Assembly (NCBI RefSeq): GCF_010974945.1
Contig: NZ_JAAIVB010000069.1
Span: 1 to 64,000, forward strand
DNA from: Noviherbaspirillum galbum
GTDB lineage: Bacteria; Pseudomonadota; Gammaproteobacteria; Burkholderiales; Burkholderiaceae_D
Direction: 5' to 3'
Length of the DNA: 64,000 bases
Position 1 is the first letter of the stretch. Each line of letters starts with the position of its first letter. This document shows, in pieces, positions 63,820 through 64,000 of this stretch. The notes below the pieces were generated by a model. That model saw only the letters and a list, made by a program, of their open reading frames with translations. It did not search any database and was not told the DNA's origin. The translations under genes and the position numbers were made by a program.

Positions 63820-64000
63820 TGGGTCACCTTGGATGACGCTTCGGTCGCGTCACCGACATAGACATAATCCTGCCCGTTGATTGTCAACCGATTCGGGGCC
63901 GCGGACGCCGGCATCAACTGGCCAAGGGCACCAGTCGTCTGCTCGGAGAGCTGAGCGCAGATCACGAAATTGCCCGTGCCATCGGCAATTGCCTTCCATG
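63810..64000 (-). CDS. C-terminal part of a pilin-like protein (cut by the window edge)
   Basis: The last 62 codons of a minus-strand gene: WKAIADGTGNFVICAQLSEQ, TGALGQLMPASAAPNRLTIN, GQDYVYVGDATEASSKVTQC and a final Leu before TGA at 63810. The two cysteines in FVICAQ and VTQCL suit the disulphide loop of a PilS-like pilin. The start lies beyond base 64000. Confidence 0.6.
   Translation of the reverse strand, partial: WKAIADGTGNFVICAQLSEQTTGALGQLMPASAAPNRLTINGQDYVYVGDATEASSKVTQCL

Overview
The window looks like accessory DNA (genomic island or large plasmid) of a betaproteobacterium, probably Burkholderiales and perhaps Oxalobacteraceae. This is inferred from gene content: a CopK homologue, CzcI-CzcCBA, CadA/CadR, an aquaporin-type ars operon, moderately high GC and the style of the mobile elements. 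No rRNA, tRNA or housekeeping block is visible, so the genus cannot be fixed.

Layout. (1) 0-3.4 kb: a lipoprotein with a dimethylformamidase-beta-like domain lies among small genes for double-glycine (GG) leader peptides; the main leader family is preceded by a conserved sigma-54 type promoter. (2) 3.4-16.2 kb, minus strand: a metal island with CopK, small lipoproteins, a GmhA-like isomerase, a Cys-rich copper-storage protein, a CDF exporter, the CzcCBA tripartite pump and CzcI. A second GG-peptide cluster (16.6-17.8 kb) follows, so near-identical direct repeats bracket the island. (3) 18.2-21.2 kb: divergent cadA/cadR with a 19-bp-spacer MerR-type promoter. (4) 21.2-30.1 kb: divergent ars operons (arsR-arsC-aquaporin-arsC-arsH, and arsR-flavoprotein-sterol desaturase/hydroxylase-MFS-arsN1) with inverted-repeat operators. 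No ArsB or Acr3 pump is present, and arsN1 is split by an IS3-family element with a 3-bp target duplication. (5) 30.2-37.1 kb: a cusCBAF copper/silver efflux operon whose cusC carries an in-frame TAG.

(6) 37.1-42.4 kb: a Tn7-like transposition module in the order tnsA-tnsB-tnsC-tniQ on the minus strand, with a TnsA that seems to lack canonical nuclease residues. (7) 42.8-56.8 kb: a defence-like region punctuated by three copies of one tyrosine recombinase (intact, amber-interrupted, deleted remnant). Its cargo is a tight three-gene module (PD-(D/E)XK nuclease, EEP-family nuclease/phosphatase, ADP-ribosylglycohydrolase), a 1467-aa SF1 helicase with nuclease and zinc-ribbon domains, and a second nuclease with an N-terminal Cys-rich domain. 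(8) 57-59.5 kb: a membrane-protein gene split by an IS630-family element and a Rap1a/Tai-like secreted protein. (9) 59.2-64 kb: the end of a type IV (conjugative, R64-like) pilus operon with a pilin, a PilV-like minor pilin, a very glycine-rich secreted protein, a PilT-type ATPase and a lytic transglycosylase.

Functionally, the left two thirds is a stacked Zn/Cd/Co/Cu/As resistance locus. The right third is a mobile/defence/pilus region. The strongest candidates for undescribed biology are the nuclease-EEP-ARH module between related recombinases, and the sigma-54-driven GG-leader peptide family.
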